From assembly GCA_018475625.1 (NCBI GenBank), contig JAAKEZ010000002.1, positions 1 to 64,000 of the forward strand: a stretch of DNA of 64,000 nt, in the 5' to 3' direction. The notes under the pieces are model-generated. The model searched no databases and was not told the DNA's origin. It worked only from the letters and a program-made list of their open reading frames with translations. Both the position numbers and the translations under genes were made by a program. The first letter of the stretch is position 1; each line of letters begins with the position of its first letter. Positions 32,795 to 40,233 of the stretch are shown piece after piece. This stretch comes from Candidatus Bathyarchaeota archaeon A05DMB-2. GTDB taxonomy: Archaea; Thermoproteota; Bathyarchaeia; Bathyarchaeales; Bathycorpusculaceae.

Positions 32795-33228
32795 ATGTCC
32801 AGGATGAACTCTAACGTGGCCTTGTCTAGTTCTTTGATTATTTCCATTCTGTGATAAGTGACTGCCTTGACGGCGACTTTCTGTGTGTGTTTTTTGGGGT
32901 TGAATGTTTCTCCGTGTGCGGTGGCTTTGATTCTGAAGCCTTCCGCCGTATCTTCGAGGCTTGTGATGGTGAATTTTGAGTAGAGCCTGTTTTTGGTTTC
33001 GAATTTGACCAGTAGGGCTTCGAGCCAGTTGTAGAGGAGCGCGTACTCGTCTTCTGCTTCAACCTCAACCGTGTCTTCTTCGGTTTGGGCGACTTTGTCG
33101 GTGTCGGTCATGACCTCGAACATGGCTAAAGCAGCGTTTTCGAATGCTTCTGCCAGTGTTTTGCCATGCGCGGCTATGTAGACGTCTGCGGTGTGTTCGA
33201 GAAACTCGAATTTGCCCGTTTTATCCAT
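32791..33228 (-). CDS. Archease
   Basis: 145 residues. Archease activates RtcB by promoting guanylylation and turnover. Conserved features: FEFLEHTADVYIAAHGKTLAEAFENAALAMFEVMTD with metal-binding His/Asp, LLYNWLEALLVKFETKN, and the C-terminal VKAVTYHRMEI. The stop overlaps the convergent adk stop by 4 bases. It lies 1.8 kb from rtcB rather than beside it. Confidence 0.94.
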   Translation of the reverse strand: MDKTGKFEFLEHTADVYIAAHGKTLAEAFENAALAMFEVMTDTDKVAQTEEDTVEVEAEDEYALLYNWLEALLVKFETKNRLYSKFTITSLEDTAEGFRIKATAHGETFNPKKHTQKVAVKAVTYHRMEIIKELDKATLEFILDI

Positions 33229-33289
33229 AGTTCAAGGTCACTTAGGTGTAGAGTTAATGGGCTAAAAACGGTTTCGCCTGCATTGCTGG

Positions 33290-33652
33290 CTACCGTTTAA
33301 CAGTTTTGGATATCTCATCTAAGCAATCCGCAAAGTCAGCCTTTTTCGGTTTCACGCCTCGTTTGTTCTTCCGATAAAGCTTTGAGTGCGCCACCTTTCG
33401 CGAAAGTGTACGTGCAGAAAAGAATAGCTTTTTGCCTTCGCCGCTTTGCAGTTGCTTCATAAAGGCTGTGGCTTCAGGTGCGGATTTGAGACCAAAAACT
33501 GGCGTGCCAATGACTAAGAGGTCATAATTGTCGGCGACTGATAGCTCGGATTTTGTTATGTCAAAAATTGGGGCTTCGGGCAGGTTGGAGATGGCTTCTG
33601 CTAATCTTTGGGTGTTTCCGGTGTGCGATACGTACAAAACGCATGGCTTCAT
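33290..33652 (-). CDS. Small flavodoxin-like protein
   Basis: 120 residues. The N-terminal strand-loop VLYVSHTGNTQRLAEAI is the FMN phosphate loop of flavodoxins, and DLLVIGTPVFGLKSAPEATAFM is the second FMN-contacting loop. It is shorter than classical flavodoxins (140+), and its C-terminal half (SRKVAHSKLYRKNKRGVKPKKA) is basic and atypical. It may carry electrons or bind FMN weakly. The ATG at 33652 lies 11 bases after the M42 peptidase stop, so the two are probably co-transcribed. Confidence 0.78.
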   Translation of the reverse strand: MKPCVLYVSHTGNTQRLAEAISNLPEAPIFDITKSELSVADNYDLLVIGTPVFGLKSAPEATAFMKQLQSGEGKKLFFSARTLSRKVAHSKLYRKNKRGVKPKKADFADCLDEISKTVKR

Positions 33653-33662
33653 GATTGTGATC

Positions 33663-34712
33663 TCAGAAGAGTTTTGGGATTTTCTGAATTGCAGCTGCCG
33701 CGAGTTTAGATGCGTTTTCCATGTCTTCCAAGCTTGCCATCGACACTGGACTGTGGATGTATCTGGTTCCGATGGATATTGTTCCACTTGGGACCCCTTG
33801 CCGAGTCAGGGATATGCGTGCGGCGTCCGTGGAGCCCAGTAATCCTGTTTCAAGCTGGTATGGGATTTTTTGCTCTTTCGCCGTGTCAATGAGCAAACGT
33901 AAGACTTTGGGATGAGTGATTAAACCTGAGTCTGAAACGGTCAAGGCTGGACCTTTCCCCATCTTAACTGTGGTGTCGAATTCCTTTACACCCGGAACGT
34001 CACCTGCGACGGTTACGTCTAATGCAATGCCGATGTCGGGGTCGATGCCAAATGCGGCGGTAGCTGCGCCTCTTAACCCTACTTCTTCTTGGACGGTCCC
34101 GACAGCGCAGATGGTGCAGTCAGTTTCTGTTTTTTCCAGTTTTTTGAGGGTTTCAATCATTACGGCGCATCCTGCACGGTCGTCGAAGGCTTTGCCTGTG
34201 ACTGTGTTTTGGTTTATTTGTTGGTATTTTATGTCGAAGCTGATTGGGTCTCCGATTGCTGCACCCATTTTGGTGGCGTCTTCTCGGTTTTCTGCACCGA
34301 TGTCGATGAAGAGTTCGTCAAAGGTTATGATTTTCTTGCGTTCTTCTTCTTTTTGTATGTGAGGTGGTTTGGAGCCTACTATTCCTGGGAGTGGGCCTTT
34401 TCTGGTGTGGACGATTACTTTTTGGGCTTGGAGGATGCGGTCGTCGATTCCGCCCATTTTTGTAAATTTGATGAAGCCTTCTTTGGTGATGTTTTTCACC
34501 ATGAGTCCGATTTCATCCATGTGGGCTGCGAGCATGACTTTGGGCGCGGTTTTTCTGCTCTTTTTTATGGCGATGACGTTTTCCAGCTTGTCCACCAAAA
34601 TTTCGTCCACGTACGGTTTCATAAGGTTAATCATTAGTTTTCTGACTTCTTCTTCGCTGCCTGTTACGCCTTTAGCGTTTGATAATATTTCCAGGTTCTC
34701 GTTTAATGTCAT
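33663..34712 (-). CDS. M42-family (TET) aminopeptidase
   Basis: 349 residues. Di-zinc peptidase fold with AAHMDEIGLMV (first metal His), FDDRAGCAVMIE (bridging Asp), VQEEVGLRGA (catalytic and metal Glu), ALDVTVAGD (Asp), and a C-terminal TRYIHSPV (metal His). Archaeal M42 enzymes form 12-subunit tetrahedral particles that trim peptides released by the proteasome. The ATG at 34712 has AAGGTAGA upstream and is better than the codon at 34730. Confidence 0.94.
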   Translation of the reverse strand: MTLNENLEILSNAKGVTGSEEEVRKLMINLMKPYVDEILVDKLENVIAIKKSRKTAPKVMLAAHMDEIGLMVKNITKEGFIKFTKMGGIDDRILQAQKVIVHTRKGPLPGIVGSKPPHIQKEEERKKIITFDELFIDIGAENREDATKMGAAIGDPISFDIKYQQINQNTVTGKAFDDRAGCAVMIETLKKLEKTETDCTICAVGTVQEEVGLRGAATAAFGIDPDIGIALDVTVAGDVPGVKEFDTTVKMGKGPALTVSDSGLITHPKVLRLLIDTAKEQKIPYQLETGLLGSTDAARISLTRQGVPSGTISIGTRYIHSPVSMASLEDMENASKLAAAAIQKIPKLF

Positions 34713-34839
34713 GAAATCTACCTTCTGCAATTTACCGTTAGAATTCTGGACGTTTTGCTATTAACGGTTGCGGTTAGCAGACCTGCCCGGTTACGGGTTT
34801 GGAAAGAAAAAAGGAGGAAAGCGAAGTGCTTTGAGGCTG

Positions 34840-35049
34840 CTATGACTTGGTTGGCTGTTGACCTTTGATTTCCATGTATTCAGTGAGCAGTAGCACGCCT
34901 TGAATTATGAGAAATATGCCGACCACCAAACCGATGATGTCTGGGAACACGATGACGATTATGCCAAAGATTATGCAGAGCACTGCCAGCGCTGGTTTGG
35001 AGATTGTGATACCTATCTTCTTCAATCCTCTGTCAACGACATCTGTCAT
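34840..35049 (-). CDS. Small DUF3096-like membrane protein
   Basis: 69 residues with two adjacent hydrophobic helices (KPALAVLCIIFGIIVIVFPDIIGLVVGIFLIIQGVLLLTEY). The KPALA...FGI..VFP pattern is that of DUF3096, small membrane proteins of unknown function. The ATG at 35049 fits the family length; the frame extends upstream without support. It stands alone. Confidence 0.72.
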   Translation of the reverse strand: MTDVVDRGLKKIGITISKPALAVLCIIFGIIVIVFPDIIGLVVGIFLIIQGVLLLTEYMEIKGQQPTKS

Positions 35050-35158
35050 ACGCTTGTTCTCCAGTTTCTGTTGTCTCTGGCAAGATGTATTAAAGAATAT
35101 TGGCACAAAATGCGCTCTGATGTGCAATTTTTGACTTATAATCTCTTAGATAGCTTTT

Positions 35159-35249
35159 AACATGGTTTTGGGTTGTTTCGGCGCCAATAGCGATAGCCCC
35201 TCTATAGAAGGTAGATCCTACTGGCATTTTCCACGGTCAAAACCATGTT
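35159..35249. repeat. 91-bp element bounded by a perfect 12-bp inverted repeat
   Basis: AACATGGTTTTG (35159-35170) and CAAAACCATGTT (35238-35249) are exact inverted repeats about 67 bases apart; the stem extends outward a few bases with one G-T pair. Smaller internal stems are possible (GTAG/CTAC near 35211-35221). It could be a miniature inverted-repeat element or a structured RNA. It lies upstream of the predicted aro promoter, so it is not part of the aro leader transcript. Confidence 0.55.
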
Positions 35250-35391
35250 GAAACATGAGGGGGAAGTGTTACCAGCAGAGACATTCGCTTTACAATCAGC
35301 GAATAATGGAAAAGCTCATTTCGTAACGAAAAATTGTCAATTTGTTCTCTCAATACTTTAATTCGGATATGGATTTTTGATATGGTTTTTC

Positions 35392-35406
35392 CGAAACGCT
35401 TTTATC
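35392..35406 (+). promoter_or_regulatory. Predicted promoter of the aro operon
   Basis: CGAAACG (BRE-like, 35392-35398) followed by CTTTTATC (TATA-like, 35399-35406) places transcription start near 35428, about 17 bases before the leader peptide ATG. No better TATA element was seen between the leader ORF and lysC, although that stretch is AT-rich. Confidence 0.5.
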
Positions 35407-35444
35407 CATGCAGCAATGTCTCATTCAACAGGTTCGAAGCTACA

Positions 35445-35528
35445 ATGTCAAATCAAGCCGACACTCAAACAAGCTGGCAAATGCGCTTCTTTAGCTTCGG
35501 CTATTACTTTTACTATTATTTTCATTAA
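35445..35528 (+). CDS. Aromatic leader peptide of the aro operon (putative attenuator ORF)
   Basis: A 27-codon ORF ending RFFSFGYYFYYYFH. Between residues 15 and 26, ten of twelve residues are Phe (5) or Tyr (5), and one Trp occurs at residue 11. The TAA stop (35526-35528) is directly followed by the first base of a strong hairpin. The next gene begins an operon that makes Phe and Tyr precursors. Leader peptides rich in the end-product amino acid are the hallmark of ribosome-mediated attenuation in bacteria. The 8-mer CGAAGCTA just before the ATG (35435-35442) is complementary to 35492-35499 inside the ORF. An alternative start at the internal ATG (35481) would leave the aromatic run intact. 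Confidence 0.65.
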   Translation: MSNQADTQTSWQMRFFSFGYYFYYYFH

Positions 35529-35583
35529 GCCCAGAGACTGACAAAAATTTTCAAGTTTCTGGGCGCAAGGGATGGTTGAAAAA
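35529..35583 (+). promoter_or_regulatory. Attenuator-like hairpin between leader peptide and lysC
   Basis: GCCCAGAGAC (35529-35538) pairs with GTTTCTGGGC (35555-35564), ten pairs including one G-T, and TGA/TCA (35539-35541/35551-35553) can extend it past a bulged A. No U-tract follows, so a classic intrinsic terminator is unlikely. A second pairing, TTTTCAA (35548-35554) with TTGAAAA (35577-35583), would loop out the GGGATGG ribosome-binding region just before the lysC ATG. The two pairings could compete or form a pseudoknot. A ribosome at the leader stop codon would cover the 5' arm of the first stem. All pairing was done by hand. Confidence 0.55.
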
Positions 35584-35585
35584 TA

Positions 35586-36830
35586 ATGGAAAATAACAAG
35601 TCTTACCGAAAAATTGTGGTCAAATTTGGCGGTTCCTCACTAGCCGACCACGAACGCCTACTGAAAGCCGTAAATGTCGTAATAAACGAAGCCAAAAAAG
35701 GCACACGCATCGTCGTAGTCGTCTCCGCCATGGGCAAAACAACTGACACACTTCTGGCAACAGCCAAGAACACCAGCAACGGCAAACTCCAAAAACACGA
35801 GTTAGACGACATTCTCAGCATGGGAGAACGCACAAGCGTCCGCATATTCGCAGCAGCACTTCGCAACAACGGCGCACCAAGCCGCTACTTCGACCCGCTT
35901 GACGATGATTGGCCGATAATCACGGATGCAGCGTTCCAAAACGCCAACCCACTTCTGTCTGAATGCAAAGCACGCATCCGCAAACATGTCCAGCCCATCG
36001 TCGAAAAAGGCACCATACCAGTCATTGCGGGCTTCGTCGGCAGAACCAAAACCGGCAAAATCACTACGCTCGGACGCGGTGGAAGCGACACAACCGCCTT
36101 CATCCTCGCAGAGGCGCTTGACGCTGATGAAATCATACTCGTCACGGACGCAGACGGAATCATGTCCGGCGACCCTAAACTCATAGCCAACCCGCAAAAG
36201 CTCCCCGAAATCGACGTAGCAACACTGGTTGGCTTAGCGGATTCAGGCGCAAAATTCATCCACACCAAAGCCCTCAAGTACAAGCCAAAAAACATAAACG
36301 TCCGCGTAATCAGCAACAAACAAGCCAGCCTCGACCAAGACGGTACAGTAATCACAGGCGCATTAGCCACCGAACTCGACGTGGAGATTGCTCATCCCAT
36401 GCCAGTGGCAGAAATCACCGTTGTGGGACGACGCCTCAGCGAAAGCCCTCAAACCATCCTCAAAATGGTCGAAGCCGCCAAAGCGCACTCGCTGCTGCTG
36501 GGCATGTCTATGAACCAAAACAGCATCATCCTCTATGTCAGTCAGCAGCAGAACACAGACAAGCTCCTCAACCAAATCCACCAGACAACCGTGGAAAAAC
36601 CAGAAACCATCGCCATGGCAGTCAAAAAAGACTTAGCGTTCCTCAAAATCAGTGGCGTTGGCTTGGAAGAAACCCACGGCATCATCGGAAAAATCACCGA
36701 AGAACTCCGCTTAAACGAGCTGAACATAAGTGGCATACTCACTATCACCTCAAGCATACTCCTCTTCGTGGACTGGGACGAACGCGAAAAAGCGCTCAAC
36801 CTAATCCACAACTCACTAAGGAGACACTAA
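35586..36830 (+). CDS. lysC: Aspartate kinase dedicated to the aromatic pathway
   Basis: 414 residues. Kinase domain residues 1-~280 (VVKFGGSSLADHERL, GRGGSDTTAFILAEAL, TDADGIMSGDPKLI), then two ACT domains (~310-375 and ~340-410; AEITVVGRRLSESP and AFLKISGVGLEETHGIIGKI). It makes aspartyl phosphate, the first step toward aspartate semialdehyde. That compound is a direct substrate of the AroA' enzyme encoded next, which explains its place at the head of an aromatic operon. The ACT domains may bind an amino acid effector, whose identity is unknown. The ribosome-binding region is GGGATGGTTGA. Confidence 0.93.
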   Translation: MENNKSYRKIVVKFGGSSLADHERLLKAVNVVINEAKKGTRIVVVVSAMGKTTDTLLATAKNTSNGKLQKHELDDILSMGERTSVRIFAAALRNNGAPSRYFDPLDDDWPIITDAAFQNANPLLSECKARIRKHVQPIVEKGTIPVIAGFVGRTKTGKITTLGRGGSDTTAFILAEALDADEIILVTDADGIMSGDPKLIANPQKLPEIDVATLVGLADSGAKFIHTKALKYKPKNINVRVISNKQASLDQDGTVITGALATELDVEIAHPMPVAEITVVGRRLSESPQTILKMVEAAKAHSLLLGMSMNQNSIILYVSQQQNTDKLLNQIHQTTVEKPETIAMAVKKDLAFLKISGVGLEETHGIIGKITEELRLNELNISGILTITSSILLFVDWDEREKALNLIHNSLRRH

Positions 36831-36831
36831 A

Positions 36832-36864
36832 ATGATAAACACAAAAAGGAATGAAAACCCATGA
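36832..36864 (+). CDS. Ten-codon mini-ORF coupling lysC to aroA'
   Basis: ATG at 36832 preceded by AAGGAG at good spacing; ten codons; its TGA overlaps the aroA' ATG (ATGA). It may be a translation-coupling minigene or chance. No function is proposed for the peptide. Confidence 0.3.
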   Translation: MINTKRNENP

Positions 36865-37652
36865 ACCAAGGCAAAACCCGCAGACTAAAACGCATCCTCC
36901 AACCCGACAACCGCACAGTCATAACACCAATGGACCACGGCGTAAGTATCGGGCCAGTCAAAGGCATAACCAACATGCAAGAAATCGTTGACAAGCTGCT
37001 CAAAGGCAAAGTTGACGCCATACTCGTACACAAAGGCATCGCTAGGCGCATCGACACAGGAAACGCAGGCCTTATCGTCCACCTTTCAGCCATGTCAGTT
37101 TTGACTCCAAGCGCCACCAGCAAAGTCCAAGTCTGCACAGTCAAAGAAGCCATCCGACTAGGCGCAGACGCCGTAAGCGTACACGTCAACATAGGCGCAC
37201 AAGACGAAGACAAAATGCTCACCACACTCGGCAAAGTCTCCGACCAATGCGACCAATACGGCATGCCACTCCTCGCCATGATGTACCCACGAGGACCAAA
37301 AATCCAAGACGAACACGCCGCCGAACCAGTTGCACACGCGGCTCGCATCGGCGCAGAACTCGGCGCAGACATCATCAAAACAAACTACACAGGCGACATA
37401 GAATCCTTCAAAGCCGTCGTAGAAAGCTGCCCCGCACCCGTAGTAATCGCAGGAGGACCAAAATGCAAAACACCCCAAGAAATCCTGCAAACTGCACATG
37501 ACTCGGTGAAAGCGGGAAGTGCAGGACTCTCCATCGGACGCAATATATTCCAACACGAAAACCCCACACTGATGGTTAAGGCGCTGTCCGCCATCGTGCA
37601 CAACGGCGCATCTGTTGAGCAGGCAATGAAGATTCTGGGTGAAAAGCAGTGA
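36861..37652 (+). CDS. aroA': ADH synthase (2-amino-3,7-dideoxy-D-threo-hept-6-ulosonate synthase)
   Basis: 263 residues, class I aldolase-like TIM barrel related to archaeal fructose-bisphosphate aldolase. Conserved features: VITPMDHGVSIGPVKGI, DAILVHKGIARR, ADAVSVHVNIGAQDE, LLAMMYPRGPKI, DIIKTNYTG (Schiff-base lysine region) and SIGRNIFQHENP. In methanogens and other archaea without DAHP synthase it condenses aspartate semialdehyde with 6-deoxy-5-ketofructose 1-phosphate. Gene order with aroB' supports this function over glycolytic aldolase. The stop overlaps the aroB' start (GTGA). Confidence 0.92.
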   Translation: MNQGKTRRLKRILQPDNRTVITPMDHGVSIGPVKGITNMQEIVDKLLKGKVDAILVHKGIARRIDTGNAGLIVHLSAMSVLTPSATSKVQVCTVKEAIRLGADAVSVHVNIGAQDEDKMLTTLGKVSDQCDQYGMPLLAMMYPRGPKIQDEHAAEPVAHAARIGAELGADIIKTNYTGDIESFKAVVESCPAPVVIAGGPKCKTPQEILQTAHDSVKAGSAGLSIGRNIFQHENPTLMVKALSAIVHNGASVEQAMKILGEKQ

Positions 37653-38683
37653 AGGAACTCTGGCTCCAGATAGCTCCCTCTGCCTCTTCAGCCGATAAAG
37701 AAAGCCTCCTCAAACTCGCAGCCGAAAACTGCGACGCCACCGTCCAAGACTCAACAGCAACCACCCAACAAGGCAAAATTGCAGTGTTAGACAGTTTCAA
37801 CAAAGCCAAACTAGCCCAGCTCAAACAAGAAGGCAAAACCGCCGCACAAAAAATAACCATAAAAGGCAAAGAAGACGAAAACGCAGCCGTCAAAGCCGCA
37901 GAACTCCAAGCCGACTACATAATCCTCAACTGCCAAGACTGGCGAGTAATCCCACTCGAAAACCTCATCGCCCGAACCCGAGGCAAAAGCAAACTAATCG
38001 CCGAAGTCTCAACCGCCGAAGAAGCCAAACTGGTCTTGGAAGCACTGGAGTTGGGCACAGACGGCGTGTTGCTCAAAACCGCCGACCCCCACGAACTCGC
38101 TAAAGCCATCGCCATCGTCAAGAAACAAACTCCGAAAATCGAGTTGACCCCAGCAAAAATCACGGCAATCCAGCAAATCGGCACCGGCGCACGAGTGTGC
38201 GTGGACACTTGCGACCTCATGACACAAGGCGAGGGAATGCTCGTTGGCTGCCAATCTGCAGGTTTCTTCCTCGTCGAAGCCGAAGTTCACGAAAACCCTT
38301 ACGTGCAGCCCAGACCCTTCCGAGTCAACGCTGGCTCCCTCTCCATGTACACGTTGGCGCCTCAGCAGCGCACGCGATACCTGTCAGAACTGAAAGCAGG
38401 CGAAGAAGTCATCGTAGTCGACAGGAAAGGCAACTTGCGACCGACGAATGTTGGCAGAGTGAAAATCGAAAAACGACCCCTAATACTTGTAGAAGCAGAA
38501 GTCCAAGGCGCACAAATCAAAGTCATACTCCAAAACGCTGAAACCATCCACCTCGTAACGTCTGACGCTTCAAAACCAGTGACTGAACTGAAAACCGGCG
38601 ACGAAGTCTTAGCCCACATCGCAATGTCGGGAGGAAGACACTTCGGCGTAGCCGTGCCAGACGAAACGGTGATAGAACGGTGA
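37649..38683 (+). CDS. aroB': 3-dehydroquinate synthase II
   Basis: 344 residues. The archaeal enzyme that oxidatively deaminates and cyclises the AroA' product to 3-dehydroquinate using NAD+; unrelated to bacterial AroB. Typical text: DYIILNCQDWRVIPLENLIA, GTGARVCVDTCDLMTQGEGMLVGCQSAGFFLVEAE, NPYVQPRPFRVNAGSLSMYTLAP, and the C-terminal ISMSGGRHFG-like segment (IAMSGGRHFGVAV). GTG start overlapping the aroA' stop; its own stop overlaps the aroD GTG. Confidence 0.95.
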   Translation: MKELWLQIAPSASSADKESLLKLAAENCDATVQDSTATTQQGKIAVLDSFNKAKLAQLKQEGKTAAQKITIKGKEDENAAVKAAELQADYIILNCQDWRVIPLENLIARTRGKSKLIAEVSTAEEAKLVLEALELGTDGVLLKTADPHELAKAIAIVKKQTPKIELTPAKITAIQQIGTGARVCVDTCDLMTQGEGMLVGCQSAGFFLVEAEVHENPYVQPRPFRVNAGSLSMYTLAPQQRTRYLSELKAGEEVIVVDRKGNLRPTNVGRVKIEKRPLILVEAEVQGAQIKVILQNAETIHLVTSDASKPVTELKTGDEVLAHIAMSGGRHFGVAVPDETVIER

Positions 38684-39363
38684 CCCCCAGAATCTGCGTC
38701 TCCCTTCTGCCCAAAACCACGCAGGAAGCCCTGTGCTTAATCGAAAAAGCAGAAGCCCAGCACGCAGATTTCATCGAAGTCAGACTGGACTGCCTCAAAA
38801 AACCGCAAGAACTGACTGATTTGGCGGGCCACGGGAAAACGCTAAAAATCGCCACAATCATGCCCACCAGCCTTAAAGGAAAATTTTCTGGAACAGAGAC
38901 AGAACGACAGCACATTCTTCTCAGCGCCGCGAAAAACGGCTTTGCGTACGTAGACTTGGAACTGTCCACTCCAAACCTCAAGGAGTTCGTCAGTAAGGTG
39001 AAAGCTGCAGGCGCCAAACCCGTAGTTTCCTTCCACGATTTCCACGGTTCCCAGAGCCTTTCAGGGCTAAACGATATTCTTGAACGAGAAATCAGCAGCG
39101 GCGCAGAAGTGTGCAAAATCGTAACAACCGCAAAACAGGTCGAAGATAACCTCACCCTCCTCAATTTCACGTCAGCAGCCAGCAAAAACGCGAAAATCGT
39201 ATGCTTCGCCATGGGAGAACAAGGCAAAATCTCCAGACTCCTGTCACCAGTGTTCGGCGGCTTCTTTACCTTCGCCTCGCTTGAACGCGGCAGCGAAACC
39301 GCTGCTGGACAGATGACCATCCAGGAAATGAGGGCAGCGTACGAACTCTTGAGGCTGAAATGA
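38680..39363 (+). CDS. aroD: 3-dehydroquinate dehydratase, type I
   Basis: 227 residues. Third step of the shikimate pathway via a Schiff-base lysine. Seen: FIEVRLDCLKKP (substrate carboxylate region), VVSFHDFHGSQ (catalytic His), VCKIVTTAKQVED (Schiff-base Lys), and CFAMGEQGKISRLLSPVFGGFFTFASLERGSETAAGQM. GTG start overlapping the aroB' stop (GTGA), and only 3 bases separate it from aroE. Confidence 0.94.
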   Translation: MTPRICVSLLPKTTQEALCLIEKAEAQHADFIEVRLDCLKKPQELTDLAGHGKTLKIATIMPTSLKGKFSGTETERQHILLSAAKNGFAYVDLELSTPNLKEFVSKVKAAGAKPVVSFHDFHGSQSLSGLNDILEREISSGAEVCKIVTTAKQVEDNLTLLNFTSAASKNAKIVCFAMGEQGKISRLLSPVFGGFFTFASLERGSETAAGQMTIQEMRAAYELLRLK

Positions 39364-39366
39364 GAG

Positions 39367-40233
39367 ATGACGATTTCGGGAAAGACGCGCGTGTGCGGCG
39401 TTATCGGCGACCCCATAGAGCACACCCTAAGCCCAGCCATACAGAACGCAGCGTTCACACACTTGAAACTGGACTTTGTTTTTCTGGCTTTCAGAGTCAA
39501 AGCCGTCGAGCTGGAAGATGCGATGCGTGGCATGCGTGGTTTAGGTATCCACGGGTTAAATGTGACGATGCCTCACAAGAAAGCTGTAACTGCCTTCTTG
39601 GACGAGATAGACTCGACTGCTAAATTCCTATGCGCAGTCAACACTGTTCTCAACGATAACGGACGGTTATGCGGCTTCAACACCGACGGCGTTGGCGCCT
39701 TGAAGGCTCTGCAAGAAAACGGCGTAGACCCATCTGGGAAAAAGGTGCTTTTGCTCGGAGCAGGAGGCGCAGCTAAAGCCATAGCGTTCCAGCTTGCCAA
39801 AGAAGCTGAAGAACTTGTCCTCCTGAACAGGACTCCGGAAAAAGCCACTGAATTGGCAGAATTGTTGAATCAGGCTTTAGGTAAAGAAGTCAAGGGTGCC
39901 ATGCTTTCGCCGAACACGATACAGAAAAACCTGCGAGACTCCGATCTGTTGGTCAACGCGACTTCCGTGGGCATGCATCCCAACGATAACCAGAGTCCAG
40001 TGGCACGCGAATGGTTGAAGCCTGACTTAACCGTGATGGACATAGTTTACAACCCGGTGGAGACGCAACTCGCCAAAGACGCCAAAGCTGCAGGTGCTCG
40101 GGTCATCAGCGGCGTCGAAATGTTGGTTCACCAAGGTGCGGCATCGTTTGAAATCTGGACTGGCCGTCCAGCGCCAGTTGAGGTCATGCGGAAAGCTGCC
40201 ATGTGGAAACTCGTGGAGGACGTGAGCAGATGA
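39367..40233 (+). CDS. aroE: Shikimate dehydrogenase
   Basis: 288 residues. NADP-dependent reduction of 3-dehydroshikimate. N-terminal substrate domain: CGVIGDPIEHTLSPAIQNAAF, GLNVTMPHKKAV (catalytic Lys), NTDGVGALKAL (catalytic Asp). Rossmann domain: LLLGAGGAAKAIAFQLAK and LLNRTPEKA, the latter suggesting NADP. C-terminal SGVEMLVHQGAASFEIWTG. Overlaps aroK by four bases (ATGA). Confidence 0.96.
   Translation: MTISGKTRVCGVIGDPIEHTLSPAIQNAAFTHLKLDFVFLAFRVKAVELEDAMRGMRGLGIHGLNVTMPHKKAVTAFLDEIDSTAKFLCAVNTVLNDNGRLCGFNTDGVGALKALQENGVDPSGKKVLLLGAGGAAKAIAFQLAKEAEELVLLNRTPEKATELAELLNQALGKEVKGAMLSPNTIQKNLRDSDLLVNATSVGMHPNDNQSPVAREWLKPDLTVMDIVYNPVETQLAKDAKAAGARVISGVEMLVHQGAASFEIWTGRPAPVEVMRKAAMWKLVEDVSR

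Noticed and set aside
35193-35206. 14-base sequence ATAGCCCCTCTATA also present on the minus strand at 53623-53636
   Set aside because: With 64 kb on two strands several such 14-base matches are expected by chance, and the flanks differ.
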